A DNA stretch of 64,000 nucleotides from Enterovibrio gelatinilyticus (GTDB lineage Bacteria; Pseudomonadota; Gammaproteobacteria; Enterobacterales; Vibrionaceae). The notes below the pieces were generated by a model. It was given only the letters and a program-made list of their open reading frames with translations. It was not told the DNA's origin and searched no databases. This document shows positions 18,947 to 27,737 of this stretch, one piece after another. The DNA lies in contig NZ_JAJUBC010000010.1 in the NCBI RefSeq assembly GCF_028683095.1, positions 62,001 to 126,000 on the forward strand, written 5' to 3'. The translations under genes were made by a program, and so were the position numbers. How positions within the stretch are numbered: the first letter of the stretch is position 1; each line of letters starts with the position of its first letter.

Positions 18947-20376
18947 AACAAAAATGGCAAATACTGATGCTTCAGTGCCGACATGTTCAGCACTCTCCGC
19001 GTTTGGCGACGCAACATGTGGACTACGAATTGACTCAGACGCAGAGCTGGGATGAATTCGCCGCCACACTGCAGTCAGCCAAATGGGATATGGTGCTGAT
19101 CCCAAGCCAATATGCGCAGGGTGTTGATGCTGCTGAGTTGCTTGGGCATCGTGTACTTAAGCAATTTGGTGGGCCAGTTGTTGTGGTTGCTATGGCCGAT
19201 CAGGCCAGCTCAGTGTCTCGTGCCATGCAACACGGCGCGGTCGATTACTTGCTGGCTCCGTTCGAATCTTTCCACCTGTCGCAGCTAGTGAATCGATTGA
19301 AAACCATCGGACACGGCAATAGCGATGTGGTGACCGAATCTGCACACAACCGCCAATTGTTTCAAATGGCTCAACGCGTGGCACAAACAGATGCCTCTGT
19401 GTTGATCAACGGTGAAAGTGGCACGGGTAAAGAAGTGCTCGCGCGATTTATTCACAATGCCTCACCACGAGCCAATGGCCCTTTTGTTGCGATTAACTGT
19501 GCAGCACTACCAGAGAGCATGATTGAGTCCATATTATTCGGTCACGCCAAAGGCGCATTTACGGGCGCGATACAGTCTCATCCCGGTAAATTGGAAGTCG
19601 CGAACCAAGGCTCTTTGCTGCTTGATGAAATCGGTGAGCTGCCTTTGGCAATGCAAACGAAATTGCTGCGTGTCTTGCAAGAGCGAGAAGTTGAGCGTTT
19701 AGGCTGCAATAAGAAGATCAAACTCGATATCCGCGTGTTGGCTGCAACCAATTTGGATCTGGAAGTGGCAGTGGCAGAAGGGCGCTTTCGGTCAGATTTG
19801 TACTACCGACTGAACGTATTCCCGCTGCAATGTGCGCCGCTGAGAGAGCGCAAGCAGGATATCTTGCCGTTAGCGAGCAACATGATTAAGCGTTATGTGC
19901 CGGATTATCACGAGTCTATTGGCTTTTCGAGTGACGCCAAGCAGTTGCTGGAAACCTACCCATGGCCGGGCAATGTTCGTGAACTGGAGAACGTGATTCA
20001 GCGTGCGATGGTGCTTAGCCGTGGCTGCGTGATCCGTGCAGAAGACTTGATGCTGCCAGGGGCATTCGCCATGTCTGATCTGCCTGAACTGGACGCAGTG
20101 GTTGTAGATACCCCTGCGCCGATAGAGCCTAATCGCCAGCGTATGACGAACGACAAACCCAGTTTGAGAAAAAGCCGAAAACTGGCGGAGTTCGATACCA
20201 TTATCGACACGCTACGTCGGTTCGATGGGCATCGCAGTAAATCGGCAGAAGAGCTCGGTGTGAGCACACGAGCGCTTCGCTACAAAATTCAAACCATGCG
20301 TGAAAACGGGTGGGACATTGAACAAATCTTAGCTCATGGCCCGAACGATTTGGCTGAGCCTTCATTCCACTATTAG
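18943..20376 (+). CDS. lafK: LafK, sigma-54-dependent activator of lateral flagellar genes
   Basis: The 477-residue protein has an FlrA/FlrC-like layout. A receiver-like N-terminal region (about 1-115) is followed by an AAA+ domain with Walker A GESGTGKE, the sigma-54 contact loop GAFTGA, Walker B LLDEIGELPL and the arginine region FRSDLYYRLNVFPL. A C-terminal Fis-type helix-turn-helix follows (GHRSKSAEELGVSTRALRYK). The receiver has lost its active site: the acidic pair, the phospho-acceptor Asp (sequence is VLIPSQY) and the Lys of the KPF motif (LLAPF). It is therefore probably not controlled by phosphorylation. It is the master regulator of the cluster and lies directly before the fliE-J genes. 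Confidence 0.94.
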   Translation: MKQKWQILMLQCRHVQHSPRLATQHVDYELTQTQSWDEFAATLQSAKWDMVLIPSQYAQGVDAAELLGHRVLKQFGGPVVVVAMADQASSVSRAMQHGAVDYLLAPFESFHLSQLVNRLKTIGHGNSDVVTESAHNRQLFQMAQRVAQTDASVLINGESGTGKEVLARFIHNASPRANGPFVAINCAALPESMIESILFGHAKGAFTGAIQSHPGKLEVANQGSLLLDEIGELPLAMQTKLLRVLQEREVERLGCNKKIKLDIRVLAATNLDLEVAVAEGRFRSDLYYRLNVFPLQCAPLRERKQDILPLASNMIKRYVPDYHESIGFSSDAKQLLETYPWPGNVRELENVIQRAMVLSRGCVIRAEDLMLPGAFAMSDLPELDAVVVDTPAPIEPNRQRMTNDKPSLRKSRKLAEFDTIIDTLRRFDGHRSKSAEELGVSTRALRYKIQTMRENGWDIEQILAHGPNDLAEPSFHY

Positions 20377-20391
20377 GGTCAACAGACCCTA
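20374..20391 (+). other. Hairpin between lafK and fliE
   Basis: An inverted repeat TAGGGTC-AACA-GACCCTA begins at the lafK stop and is not followed by a T-run. It may act as an RNA processing or attenuation element that sets the level of fliE-J relative to lafK. Function is inferred only. Confidence 0.5.
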
Positions 20392-20422
20392 GACAGTACC
20401 AACCCTCGTAGAGAATGCTGAA

Positions 20423-20767
20423 ATGCAAAATGACCTAATGGGCTTAGACAGTGTTCTGAGCCAAATCAGTGATGTTCGCCAAAGCGTGACGGACATGAAC
20501 GCGATTTCAATTGCACCAAATCCACTGAGCAATGGTGCTGTGGGCCAAGTTTCTTTCACCGATATTATCTCTAACGCGATTCGCAATGTAGACAGTCAAG
20601 GTCAGGAAGCATCGCAAAAAATGACCGCTGTCGACACCGGTCAAAGCGATGATTTGGTCGGCGCGATGATTGCCAGTCAGAAAGCGAGCCTATCGTTTAC
20701 CGCCATGGTACAGGTGAGAAATAGCGTCATGATGGCGTACGACGACGTCATGAAAATGCCGGTTTAA
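20423..20767 (+). CDS. fliE: Lateral flagellar rod/MS-ring adaptor FliE
   Basis: The 114-residue protein has the usual FliE C-terminal signature: DDLVGAMIASQKASLSFTAM and VRNSVMMAYDDVMKMPV, with the central NAIRNVDSQGQEA helix. FliE joins the MS-ring to the rod and is an early export substrate. It is followed within a few bases by fliF. Confidence 0.95.
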   Translation: MQNDLMGLDSVLSQISDVRQSVTDMNAISIAPNPLSNGAVGQVSFTDIISNAIRNVDSQGQEASQKMTAVDTGQSDDLVGAMIASQKASLSFTAMVQVRNSVMMAYDDVMKMPV

Positions 20768-20770
20768 TGG

Positions 20771-22459
20771 GTGGGATCGGTGACCAATTTTTTGAAAAAC
20801 AAAATGACCCTGCTTAACGGCACAGTCACGCCTCAGCGTGTGCTCGGTGGTACACGTTTTGTTGCTTTGCTGAGTATTATTGCTGTCGCGGTTGCCGTGG
20901 CAGTGGTGCTTGGTTTGTGGCAAGGCGGAGAATATCGTCCACTGTATGGCGAGCAAGAACAATACGATCGCAATCAGGTGATTGCCGCACTTGAACAGAA
21001 CCGTTTTGATTACTATGTCGAGCCGCAAAAAGGCAACATCATGGTAGAGCGTGCCCAGATCGCGAAGGCGCGTATTGCCATGGCGGCGGCAGGTATCGAA
21101 GCGGCAAAACCGACAGGGCTCGAAATCCTGACGCAAGACTCTGCGCTCGGCACCAGCCAGTTTGTGGAAAATGCCCGTTACCGTCATGGTCTTGAAGGTG
21201 AACTTGCTCGTTCAATCATGACGCTTGAAGGCATCAGCAATGCACGTGTGCATTTGGCGATTCCTAAGCAAACCCTCTTTGTTGGACGTAACAAAGATCT
21301 GCCTTCCGCATCGGTCGTGGTGGTGTTGATGCCGGGACGTGAGCTTCATGGTGACAACATTTCAGCCATCGTGAATTTGGTTGCGGGCAGCGTGTCGGAC
21401 TTGCAAGCCGAACGCGTTAACGTGATTGACCAACACGGCAACCTGTTGTCGAACCAAATTGGTAACGGCGCTGGCCTCAGCAGCCAAGGTAATAGCCAAC
21501 ACCTGAGCTATATCCAAAAGCTAGAAGGTGAGTACGTTGAGAGTGCAGCGAAAATGCTGCGTCCAATGGTTGGCCTCAATAACTTCCAAGTGGAAGTGGC
21601 TGCCAATGTGAATTTCGACCGTATTGAGTCCACCGAAGAAACCTACGCACCGCAAGGCACAGTGAGAAACGAATACAACTCGTTTGATAGCGACAGCCAG
21701 AAAGACGCCGCAGGTGTACCGGGCGCACTCAGTAACCGTCCACCGGAAGAAGATGGCGAAGCCGAAGATAACCTCGTGAAAAACCGTGGTGAGTCATCGA
21801 CGGACTACGCCATTGACCGCACGTTAAAGCACATCAAATACCAGCAAGGCACCATCGAGCGCGTTAGTGTTTCTGTGTTGCTTAATGGCGAACCGGATCG
21901 TTTTACCGCTGCGCAGCAAGACAATATTCGCGTGATGCTATCGGATGCGTTGGGATTAGATGAAGCGCGAGGCGACAAACTGAGTTTGTTCGTCCACCCG
22001 TTTAATACCGAAGCCCCAACCTTACTGACCTCGACACCGGAATGGTGGATGGAAAGCATCTGGCTGGACTACTTGCGCTATATCCTTTCCGCGATTGTTG
22101 CCTTGGTGATATTGCTGGTGATCATTCGCCCGGCTATCCGTGCGCTGTCGGGAACTCCTTCACGAAAAGAGCAGCGTAACCTTAACGTTGACGCCAATAA
22201 CGACGTGCAAGGATTACCGCCAACCGCGACTGCGCTAGAGCGTACAAACACAGCGGCGCCAGCATTGGCGGCAGAAAATGAAGGGGTTGTTGAGGTGATC
22301 ACGCCCGCAGCAGCCGTGAAAGAATTGCCAGACTTACCGACGCCGGAAACGGGGTTAGAAGTCCAATCATCATATTTGCAAATGCTCTCTGAGCGCGAGC
22401 CTGAGCGCGTCGCTCATGTTGTAAAACAGTGGATCACACCGAAAAATGCAGACAGTTGA
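20771..22459 (+). CDS. fliF: Lateral flagellar MS-ring protein FliF
   Basis: The 562-residue protein builds the MS-ring, the base of the motor in the inner membrane. A first membrane helix (VALLSIIAVAVAVAVVLGLW, about residues 31-50) precedes the secretin-like ring-building domain (YVEPQKGNIMVERAQIAKAR, GIEAAKPTGLEIL). A second helix lies near 437-460, before the FliG-binding tail. The start is GTG at 20771 or, with the GGGTGGGA ribosome site nearby, GTG at 20780. The C-terminal end overlaps fliG by 14 bases. Confidence 0.95.
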   Translation: MGSVTNFLKNKMTLLNGTVTPQRVLGGTRFVALLSIIAVAVAVAVVLGLWQGGEYRPLYGEQEQYDRNQVIAALEQNRFDYYVEPQKGNIMVERAQIAKARIAMAAAGIEAAKPTGLEILTQDSALGTSQFVENARYRHGLEGELARSIMTLEGISNARVHLAIPKQTLFVGRNKDLPSASVVVVLMPGRELHGDNISAIVNLVAGSVSDLQAERVNVIDQHGNLLSNQIGNGAGLSSQGNSQHLSYIQKLEGEYVESAAKMLRPMVGLNNFQVEVAANVNFDRIESTEETYAPQGTVRNEYNSFDSDSQKDAAGVPGALSNRPPEEDGEAEDNLVKNRGESSTDYAIDRTLKHIKYQQGTIERVSVSVLLNGEPDRFTAAQQDNIRVMLSDALGLDEARGDKLSLFVHPFNTEAPTLLTSTPEWWMESIWLDYLRYILSAIVALVILLVIIRPAIRALSGTPSRKEQRNLNVDANNDVQGLPPTATALERTNTAAPALAAENEGVVEVITPAAAVKELPDLPTPETGLEVQSSYLQMLSEREPERVAHVVKQWITPKNADS

Positions 22460-23453
22460 ACTTAACGCCGGCATAGAGCATGCCGCTATCCTATTGCTCA
22501 GTATGGGAGAAGAAGCTGCCGCGAACGTGTTGAAACAACTCGATCGTGAACAGGTTCGTCAACTGACCATGGCAATGGCCAGTTTGCCTGCGCTGAAAAA
22601 CGACGAAGTGTCACAGGTGTATGGCCGTTTCTTTAACGACTTTAAATCTGAATCCGGCATTTCAGGCGCATCTCGCGCCTACTTAGAACGCACGCTGAAC
22701 AAAGCACTGGGGCGTTCATTGTCCCAACCGCTGTTGAACTCGATTTATGGCGACACGCTCAAGCAGAACTTGCAGTCTTTGCAGTGGTTAGAGCCTGCAA
22801 AAATCGCGGAATTGATCAGTAGCGAGCACCCGCAGATGCAAGCCGTGTTCTTGGCCTACCTTGACCCAGAGATTGCGTCAGAAGTCTTGATGCGTTTGCC
22901 AGAAGACAGCATGGACGATCTGTTGTACCGCGTAGCCAACCTAAGCGAAATCCATCCAAGTATGATGGAAGAAGTGCAGGTGCTGATTAATCGCTTCCTC
23001 GATCAGCCGACGCACCAAAACAGCACGCCAATCGACGGTACCGATCAAGCCACGGCGATCATCAACCGTCTGCAGCCTGCGCAAAGCATGAAAGTGCTGA
23101 AAGGATTGAAAGAGCACGACCCTGAGTTGGTTGAGCGCCTTGAAAGCAAGATGTACAACTTCAGTATTCTTGAGCAGCAAAGCGAAGAGACGCTGGAGCG
23201 ACTCATTCAAGACATTGACCAAGACACCTTGGCTATCGCACTTAAAGGTGCAAGCCCAGAGCTGATGGACAAAGTTTTTGCCACCATGCCAAAACGTGCT
23301 GCGCAATACTTGCGTGAAGCGATTGAAGGAAAAGGCCGCGTGCGTATCAGTGCGGTGGAAGAAGCCAGAAAAGAAATGGTTGCCTTACTTCGCCAGCTCA
23401 GTGAGTCCGGTGACGTTGAGTTGCAACTTTTCAGTGAGCCAGTAATGGAATAA
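22446..23453 (+). CDS. fliG: Lateral flagellar switch protein FliG
   Basis: The 335-residue rotor protein has the N-terminal FliF-binding helices (HAAILLLSMGEEAAANVLKQ), the middle domain including EHPQMQAVFLAYLDP, and a C-terminal torque helix region with the charged segment KEHDPELVERLESKMYNFS and FATMPKRAAQYLREAIEGKG. FliG transmits torque from the LafT/LafU stators. The length is normal. It overlaps fliF, so translation is probably coupled. Confidence 0.96.
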   Translation: MQTVELNAGIEHAAILLLSMGEEAAANVLKQLDREQVRQLTMAMASLPALKNDEVSQVYGRFFNDFKSESGISGASRAYLERTLNKALGRSLSQPLLNSIYGDTLKQNLQSLQWLEPAKIAELISSEHPQMQAVFLAYLDPEIASEVLMRLPEDSMDDLLYRVANLSEIHPSMMEEVQVLINRFLDQPTHQNSTPIDGTDQATAIINRLQPAQSMKVLKGLKEHDPELVERLESKMYNFSILEQQSEETLERLIQDIDQDTLAIALKGASPELMDKVFATMPKRAAQYLREAIEGKGRVRISAVEEARKEMVALLRQLSESGDVELQLFSEPVME

Positions 23454-23455
23454 CC

Positions 23456-24154
23456 ATGAAAAAAAATAGCCCACTGATCCTGCACCCACAACTGGGTCAA
23501 TTTCGAAACTATCACTTTCCGCCTTTAATGGGGTCAGATGATGACATGTTCGCCGAAGAAGGCACAAGTTATCAGGATGACTACCAAAATGGTTTTGACG
23601 ATGGTCAGCAAAAAGGCCATGAGCAAGGCTATCAGGAAGGTTTGTCGCAAGGCATCGAAGCGGGTACGCAGCAAGGTCTACTCGAAGGTAGACAGCAAGG
23701 CGTCCAGCAAGGTGTTGAACAAGTGCGCGGGCACATGAGTGGCTCTGTTGCAGCGGTAGACCAACTGACCAAGCAGATTGAAACCCTTTTTCATCAGCAT
23801 GTTCGCGACCAAAGCGAAATGATCTGCGATTTGGTGCAGAAGGTGGCTCGTCAGGTGATTCGTGCCGAGCTAACTCTTCAGCCAGGTCAAATGTTGCGAC
23901 TGATTGAAGAGACCTTGGCACAAATCCCAGAGCAGAAAAGTCAGATCACCGTGTTCTTGAACCCGAGTGATTGCCAGCGTTTGATTGAGCTAATGCCAGA
24001 TGCAGTGTCTGGTTGGGAGTTACGACAAGACGAGTCACTGGCAACCGGCAGTTGCCGCGTGATCAGTGAAGATGCAGAAGCCATCGCCGACACCGAAGAG
24101 CGATTGGATGCCTGCATGGATGCGGTGCGTGAGAGCTTGATGGCCGATGCGTGA
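23456..24154 (+). CDS. fliH: Lateral flagellar export regulator FliH
   Basis: The 232-residue protein is negative regulator and tether of the FliI ATPase. The N-terminal part holds a run of glycines spaced by four, from about residue 42 to 90 (NGFDDGQQKGHEQGYQEG, then GIEAGTQQGLLEGRQQG), the GxxxG repeat known in FliH helices. The C-terminal domain (VQKVARQVIRAELTLQPGQ, LDACMDAVRESLM) matches FliH/V-ATPase E-like domains. It overlaps fliI by 8 bases. Confidence 0.92.
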   Translation: MKKNSPLILHPQLGQFRNYHFPPLMGSDDDMFAEEGTSYQDDYQNGFDDGQQKGHEQGYQEGLSQGIEAGTQQGLLEGRQQGVQQGVEQVRGHMSGSVAAVDQLTKQIETLFHQHVRDQSEMICDLVQKVARQVIRAELTLQPGQMLRLIEETLAQIPEQKSQITVFLNPSDCQRLIELMPDAVSGWELRQDESLATGSCRVISEDAEAIADTEERLDACMDAVRESLMADA

Positions 24155-25487
24155 TTTTGCTTCTGAACTCACGGCGCGTTTAACCACTGCCAGCCAACAC
24201 ATTCCAGACATTCCGGTGGCGCGCAGCTATGGGCGCTTAGTCAGAATGGCTGGCCTTACTATGGAAGCGGTAGGGTGTCGTTTGTGTACCGGTCAGCGTT
24301 GTTTGGTGGAAACCGATCACGGTGATTTGGTGGAAGCGGAAGTCGTCGGGTTCGATCGCCACGCCACCGTGTTAATGCCCATTCGGCACACCACGGGGTT
24401 GCGCCCGGGAAGCCGTGTGTTGCCATTGCACGGTGACAGCAAAATTCAAGTTGGCCCAAATATGTTGGGGCGTGTTCTCAATGGGTTGGGCGAACCGCTA
24501 GACAGCTTAGGACCGCTTTATTGCGAGCAGCGCGTTCCTTTGCAAGGGGAGAGCATCAACCCGCTCAAACGCCAGCCTATTTCTGAGCAGCTCGATGTGG
24601 GCGTTCGCGCCATCAATAGCATGCTCTGCGTGGGTAAAGGTCAGCGGTTAGGCTTGTTTGCAGGTTCAGGCGTCGGCAAGAGTGTGTTGCTGGGTATGAT
24701 GACCCGCAACACCACCGCACAAATTACGGTTGTCGGTTTGATTGGTGAGCGTGGCCGAGAGGTGCGTGAATTTATCGAGCATTCGTTGGGCGAAGAAGGC
24801 ATGCGCAATGCCGTGGTGATTGCCTCGCCAGCGGATGATTCACCGCTGATGCGACTTCGCGCTTCTGTTCTTTGCCATCGCATCGCTGAATACTTTCGCG
24901 ATCAGGGTAAAGATGTCCTATTGCTGATGGACTCGCTGACGCGATACGCACAAGCCCAGCGTGAAATCGCGTTGGCTGTCGGCGAACCGCCAGCCACCAA
25001 AGGCTATCCGCCTTCAGTCTTTAGTCTGTTGCCTCAGCTTGTCGAGCGAGCCGGTAATGGCGCGAAAGACAGTGGCTCTATCACCGCGTTTTATACGGTT
25101 TTATCCGAAGGTGACGATCAGCAAGACCCTATCGCCGATGCAGCGCGTGCGATTTTGGATGGTCACATTGTTTTGAATCGTGAATTGGCAGAGCAGGGAC
25201 ACTATCCCGCTATCGACATTGAACAGTCGATCAGCCGAGCCATGCCGCAAATTGTGTCGCCCGATCATCTCAGACGCGCACAAAGGGTGAAGCAACTGTA
25301 CGCCCGATACCGTCAGGTTCAGGAGCTCATTTCACTTGGGGGTTATCAGCCGGGGTCGGATCGCACGCTCGATTTGGCGGTACAGGCATATCCTTCTATT
25401 TGTCAGTTTCTTCAGCAGACCATGAGCGAGAAAGTCACCCTCAATGACAGCCTTGGACAAATCATGCAATTACCGGGTGTAGAGTAA
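24147..25487 (+). CDS. fliI: Lateral flagellum-specific ATPase FliI
   Basis: The 446-residue export ATPase has Walker A GLFAGSGVGKSVLLG near residues 168-182, the GLIGERGREVREFIEH motif, Walker B VLLLMDSLTRYAQAQRE and the F1-like signature PPATKGYPPSVFSLLPQLVE. It hydrolyses ATP at the export gate together with FliH and FliJ. All nucleotide-binding motifs are intact and the length is that of the family. Confidence 0.97.
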   Translation: MRDFASELTARLTTASQHIPDIPVARSYGRLVRMAGLTMEAVGCRLCTGQRCLVETDHGDLVEAEVVGFDRHATVLMPIRHTTGLRPGSRVLPLHGDSKIQVGPNMLGRVLNGLGEPLDSLGPLYCEQRVPLQGESINPLKRQPISEQLDVGVRAINSMLCVGKGQRLGLFAGSGVGKSVLLGMMTRNTTAQITVVGLIGERGREVREFIEHSLGEEGMRNAVVIASPADDSPLMRLRASVLCHRIAEYFRDQGKDVLLLMDSLTRYAQAQREIALAVGEPPATKGYPPSVFSLLPQLVERAGNGAKDSGSITAFYTVLSEGDDQQDPIADAARAILDGHIVLNRELAEQGHYPAIDIEQSISRAMPQIVSPDHLRRAQRVKQLYARYRQVQELISLGGYQPGSDRTLDLAVQAYPSICQFLQQTMSEKVTLNDSLGQIMQLPGVE

Positions 25488-25489
25488 TT

Positions 25490-25927
25490 ATGCGACGTAT
25501 TGCTGCCGTCTCAGGCTATCGCGATCAGCAACAAAAGCGATTGGACGATTTGAAAGCCCAAGCGGGAAATGCCACTCGTACTCACTTGGCGCATCAAGAA
25601 CGTTTCGAACTGCTAGAAGGGTTGAAGACCCAATATGGGTTTTCAACGGGCAATCAGGTGTCGGCCATTTTAATGAAAGGCACGGTGCGTTTTCGCGGAC
25701 AGCTAGAAAGTTTGAGCGTGATGCAAAAGCAAGAGATGGCGCTATCTGAAATCGAGCTTCGCAGCGTCAATGAGCGCGTGGTCTCTCAGCATCGACAAGT
25801 AAAGATGTGCGAGAAAGTGATTGAAAAGCGTCTTACCGCCATCAATCAAAAGAAAGCCAAAAGCGAGCAGAAGATGATGGATGAGCTGGCCATGCAGGCG
25901 AGTTTTCGTCGTCGTTTGTGTCGCTAA
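25490..25927 (+). CDS. fliJ: Lateral flagellar export protein FliJ
   Basis: The 145-residue, highly charged, helical protein has heptad-like spacing throughout (QQQKRLDDLKAQ, EKVIEKRLTAINQKKAKSEQ), as in the coiled-coil FliJ family that sits inside the FliI ring. Sequence conservation in FliJ is low. The call rests on the coiled-coil character, the size and its place 2 bases after fliI at the end of the fliEFGHIJ operon. Confidence 0.85.
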   Translation: MRRIAAVSGYRDQQQKRLDDLKAQAGNATRTHLAHQERFELLEGLKTQYGFSTGNQVSAILMKGTVRFRGQLESLSVMQKQEMALSEIELRSVNERVVSQHRQVKMCEKVIEKRLTAINQKKAKSEQKMMDELAMQASFRRRLCR

Positions 25928-25946
25928 CGGTTGCTAACTGGATATC

Positions 25947-25970
25947 AGAGAGCGGATAAGTCCACTCTCT
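25947..25970. terminator. Hairpin between convergent fliJ and flgN
   Basis: The stem AGAGAG-c-GGA, loop TAAG, TCC-a-CTCTCT lies between two operons that face each other. There is no clear T-run on either strand, so it may be a weak terminator or a 3'-end stabiliser. Confidence 0.45.
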
Positions 25971-26009
25971 AAGGCGTGATCTGATTTCAAAAGCGAGTGC
26001 GGTTGAAAA

Positions 26010-26444
26010 TTAGAGATTGGGCGCGTAGCTAAATGCGTTTTCAGGTTTTAGCAGTTTGTCAAAAATCTGCTTTTGTTGAGCCAGTAAACGACCATTGGCG
26101 TTGTTCTGCTCTTGGCAGCGTTTTGCCAGATCGTAAATGCTCTGCCAGTGAGTCAAACCTTGTCGACCATAGGCTTCAGGCAATGCTGCCAATACCTTCC
26201 TCATTCCCGCGTCATCGGCGGATACACCCAGCAATTCAAGACACTTCACTCTGCGCTGTGCGCGTGAATTTAGCGAATCCATCAAGGGCTGAACGCGGGC
26301 ATTAATGGTATTGAGTGACTGACTTTCTCGACGGTTCAAGAAGGTATGTTGCTGCGACAGCAGAGATTCAAGATCTGCATATTGCGCAGCGTCGTTTGCC
26401 AGATCAGACAATAGGTTTTTCACAAGGGTAGTGCGATCGGTCAT
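26010..26444 (-). CDS. flgN: Lateral flagellar hook-filament junction chaperone FlgN
   Basis: The 144-residue, mostly helical, acidic protein fits FlgN in size and features (LLSDLANDAAQYADLESLLSQ, FLNRRESQSLNTINARV, then a helix ending LAQQKQIFDKLLKPE). FlgN guides FlgK and FlgL to the export gate. The assignment relies on the flgA-flgM-flgN order typical of lateral clusters as well as on sequence. Confidence 0.84.
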   Translation of the reverse strand: MTDRTTLVKNLLSDLANDAAQYADLESLLSQQHTFLNRRESQSLNTINARVQPLMDSLNSRAQRRVKCLELLGVSADDAGMRKVLAALPEAYGRQGLTHWQSIYDLAKRCQEQNNANGRLLAQQKQIFDKLLKPENAFSYAPNL

Positions 26445-26537
26445 GATTTACGTCGAGCCTGAGAATGTGGTTGATGAAGCTTTGTCGCCATGGCGACACG
26501 ACGTGATTGCGTTATTTATTGCGCGTTACCTGTCGTG

Positions 26538-26813
26538 TTACTTAGATGGCGAGTAATACTCAACGATGCTGTCGGCTAGGTTGTCTAGGTTCACGTCGAG
26601 GTTGCCGCTTTTCAGCATGGCTTTCATTGCTGCCACTTTATCCATATCAACGTCAGAAGATTGTTTCATCGATTCTTTCGCTGCGTTCAAGGTGCGCATA
26701 TCCGCGCTTAGCTCAACATTCGAAGGCTGTTTGGCTGGCGTTTTTTCTGCGCCAACGGTATTTGTTTCACGCACATAGCTTGTGGACTGTGTGAATCCAA
26801 TGTTTCCGATCAT
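26538..26813 (-). CDS. flgM: Anti-sigma-28 factor FlgM
   Basis: The product has 91 residues from the ATG at 26811-26813. The open frame extends to 26861, but MIGNIGFTQSTSYV is a better FlgM-like start. The C-terminal half carries the sigma-binding helices (MDKVAAMKAMLKSGNLDVNL, ADSIVEYY). FlgM would hold LafS (43994-44737) inactive until it is exported through the finished hook. It lies between flgA and flgN on the minus strand. Confidence 0.9.
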   Translation of the reverse strand: MIGNIGFTQSTSYVRETNTVGAEKTPAKQPSNVELSADMRTLNAAKESMKQSSDVDMDKVAAMKAMLKSGNLDVNLDNLADSIVEYYSPSK

Positions 26814-26910
26814 CGCCCAATACCCAAATAATCTGTGTTCTGATAATAACAAGACGACCACATTTGTTGAGAACTTAAGTCAAAAAATGAAAAATTGTGG
26901 TCGCGGCAGA

Positions 26911-27663
26911 TCAAAACGTGGTGGAGACGGTACCGGGCGCAGAAACCGTAGCCTGAATCTCTTTCTCTGAGGTGATGTTTTTCACCCGAATGGTGTCGCC
27001 CTCACTGCCACTTTCCAAAGCAATGCCCTTCATTCGGGCGAGCATATTATCGCGTCGTGCTTCAATAATCACCACATCATCGCGCTTCACCCACTCAGGC
27101 ATTTCCACCAAGCGGGGAGTGAGCACACGCCCTGCAGACACGTTTCTGCTCACCACCTTGCCAATAAGTTTTTTCTTTTCAGTGAAGTAACTGTATCGAA
27201 CGTAGGCGATGTTGACGGCTTTTGAGCTTAAATCGCCCCCTTGAATACTTTGTCCACGTTTTAGCGGTTTTTTCGCCACCACCATATCAACCGTCACAGC
27301 CGATTGGGCTTTGACACGCGTTTTCCAATAACGGGGCTGTTCGCAGATGAGTGTGAGTGTCATGCGCCCCACTGGCCTGCTTGGGTCGCTCAGTTCCATT
27401 TTCACAGGGGTGTCGCACACACCAGGGATCTTAAATTCATCCACCGTGACATCAACGGAATGACTGTTTATCGAGCGTGCAAACGCGTTGACTGACCGCT
27501 CAATGTAAGCGACCACCTCCTCGCGACTTAGCATTGATGCGTTGGCCTGTGCCACGGGCGCTGCTAACAACACACCAAGGAGTGCCCAACTGCACAGAAA
27601 ATGCAGGAGGAAGCGTTGCTTCCGCTTAGGGGCGGGCTCCTGTGCGATCTGTTCGTAACTCAT
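26911..27663 (-). CDS. flgA: Lateral P-ring assembly chaperone FlgA
   Basis: The 250-residue protein has an N-terminal signal segment (RFLLHFLCSWALLGVLLAAP, cut near AQANA) followed by a periplasmic SAF domain (VVAKKPLKRGQSIQGGDLSS, VSRNVSAGRVLTPRLVE). The C-terminal part EARRDNMLARMKGIALESGS and RVKNITSEKEIQATV is typical of FlgA, which helps FlgI form the P-ring. It is divergent from flgB across a 74-base spacer. Confidence 0.92.
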   Translation of the reverse strand: MSYEQIAQEPAPKRKQRFLLHFLCSWALLGVLLAAPVAQANASMLSREEVVAYIERSVNAFARSINSHSVDVTVDEFKIPGVCDTPVKMELSDPSRPVGRMTLTLICEQPRYWKTRVKAQSAVTVDMVVAKKPLKRGQSIQGGDLSSKAVNIAYVRYSYFTEKKKLIGKVVSRNVSAGRVLTPRLVEMPEWVKRDDVVIIEARRDNMLARMKGIALESGSEGDTIRVKNITSEKEIQATVSAPGTVSTTF

Positions 27664-27686
27664 TGAAAAATTAGCCTCAAATTGTT

Positions 27687-27702
27687 TGGCACGATAAATG
27701 CT
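27687..27702 (+). promoter_or_regulatory. Sigma-54 promoter of the flgB operon
   Basis: TGGCAC-GATAA-ATGCT matches the -24/-12 consensus TGGCAC-N5-TTGCW at all but one base. The invariant GG and GC are exactly 10 bases apart (GG 27688-27689, GC 27700-27701). The predicted transcription start is near 27713, which places the ATG at 27705 upstream of the transcript and supports the flgB start at 27738. LafK is the expected activator. Confidence 0.85.
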
Positions 27703-27737
27703 TAATGGCAGAGAATTTATATTGTGTGACGGACAAC

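Noticed and set aside
27705-27737. FlgB start at the ATG at 27705
   Set aside because: It lies upstream of the predicted sigma-54 transcription start and adds 11 residues not found in FlgB.
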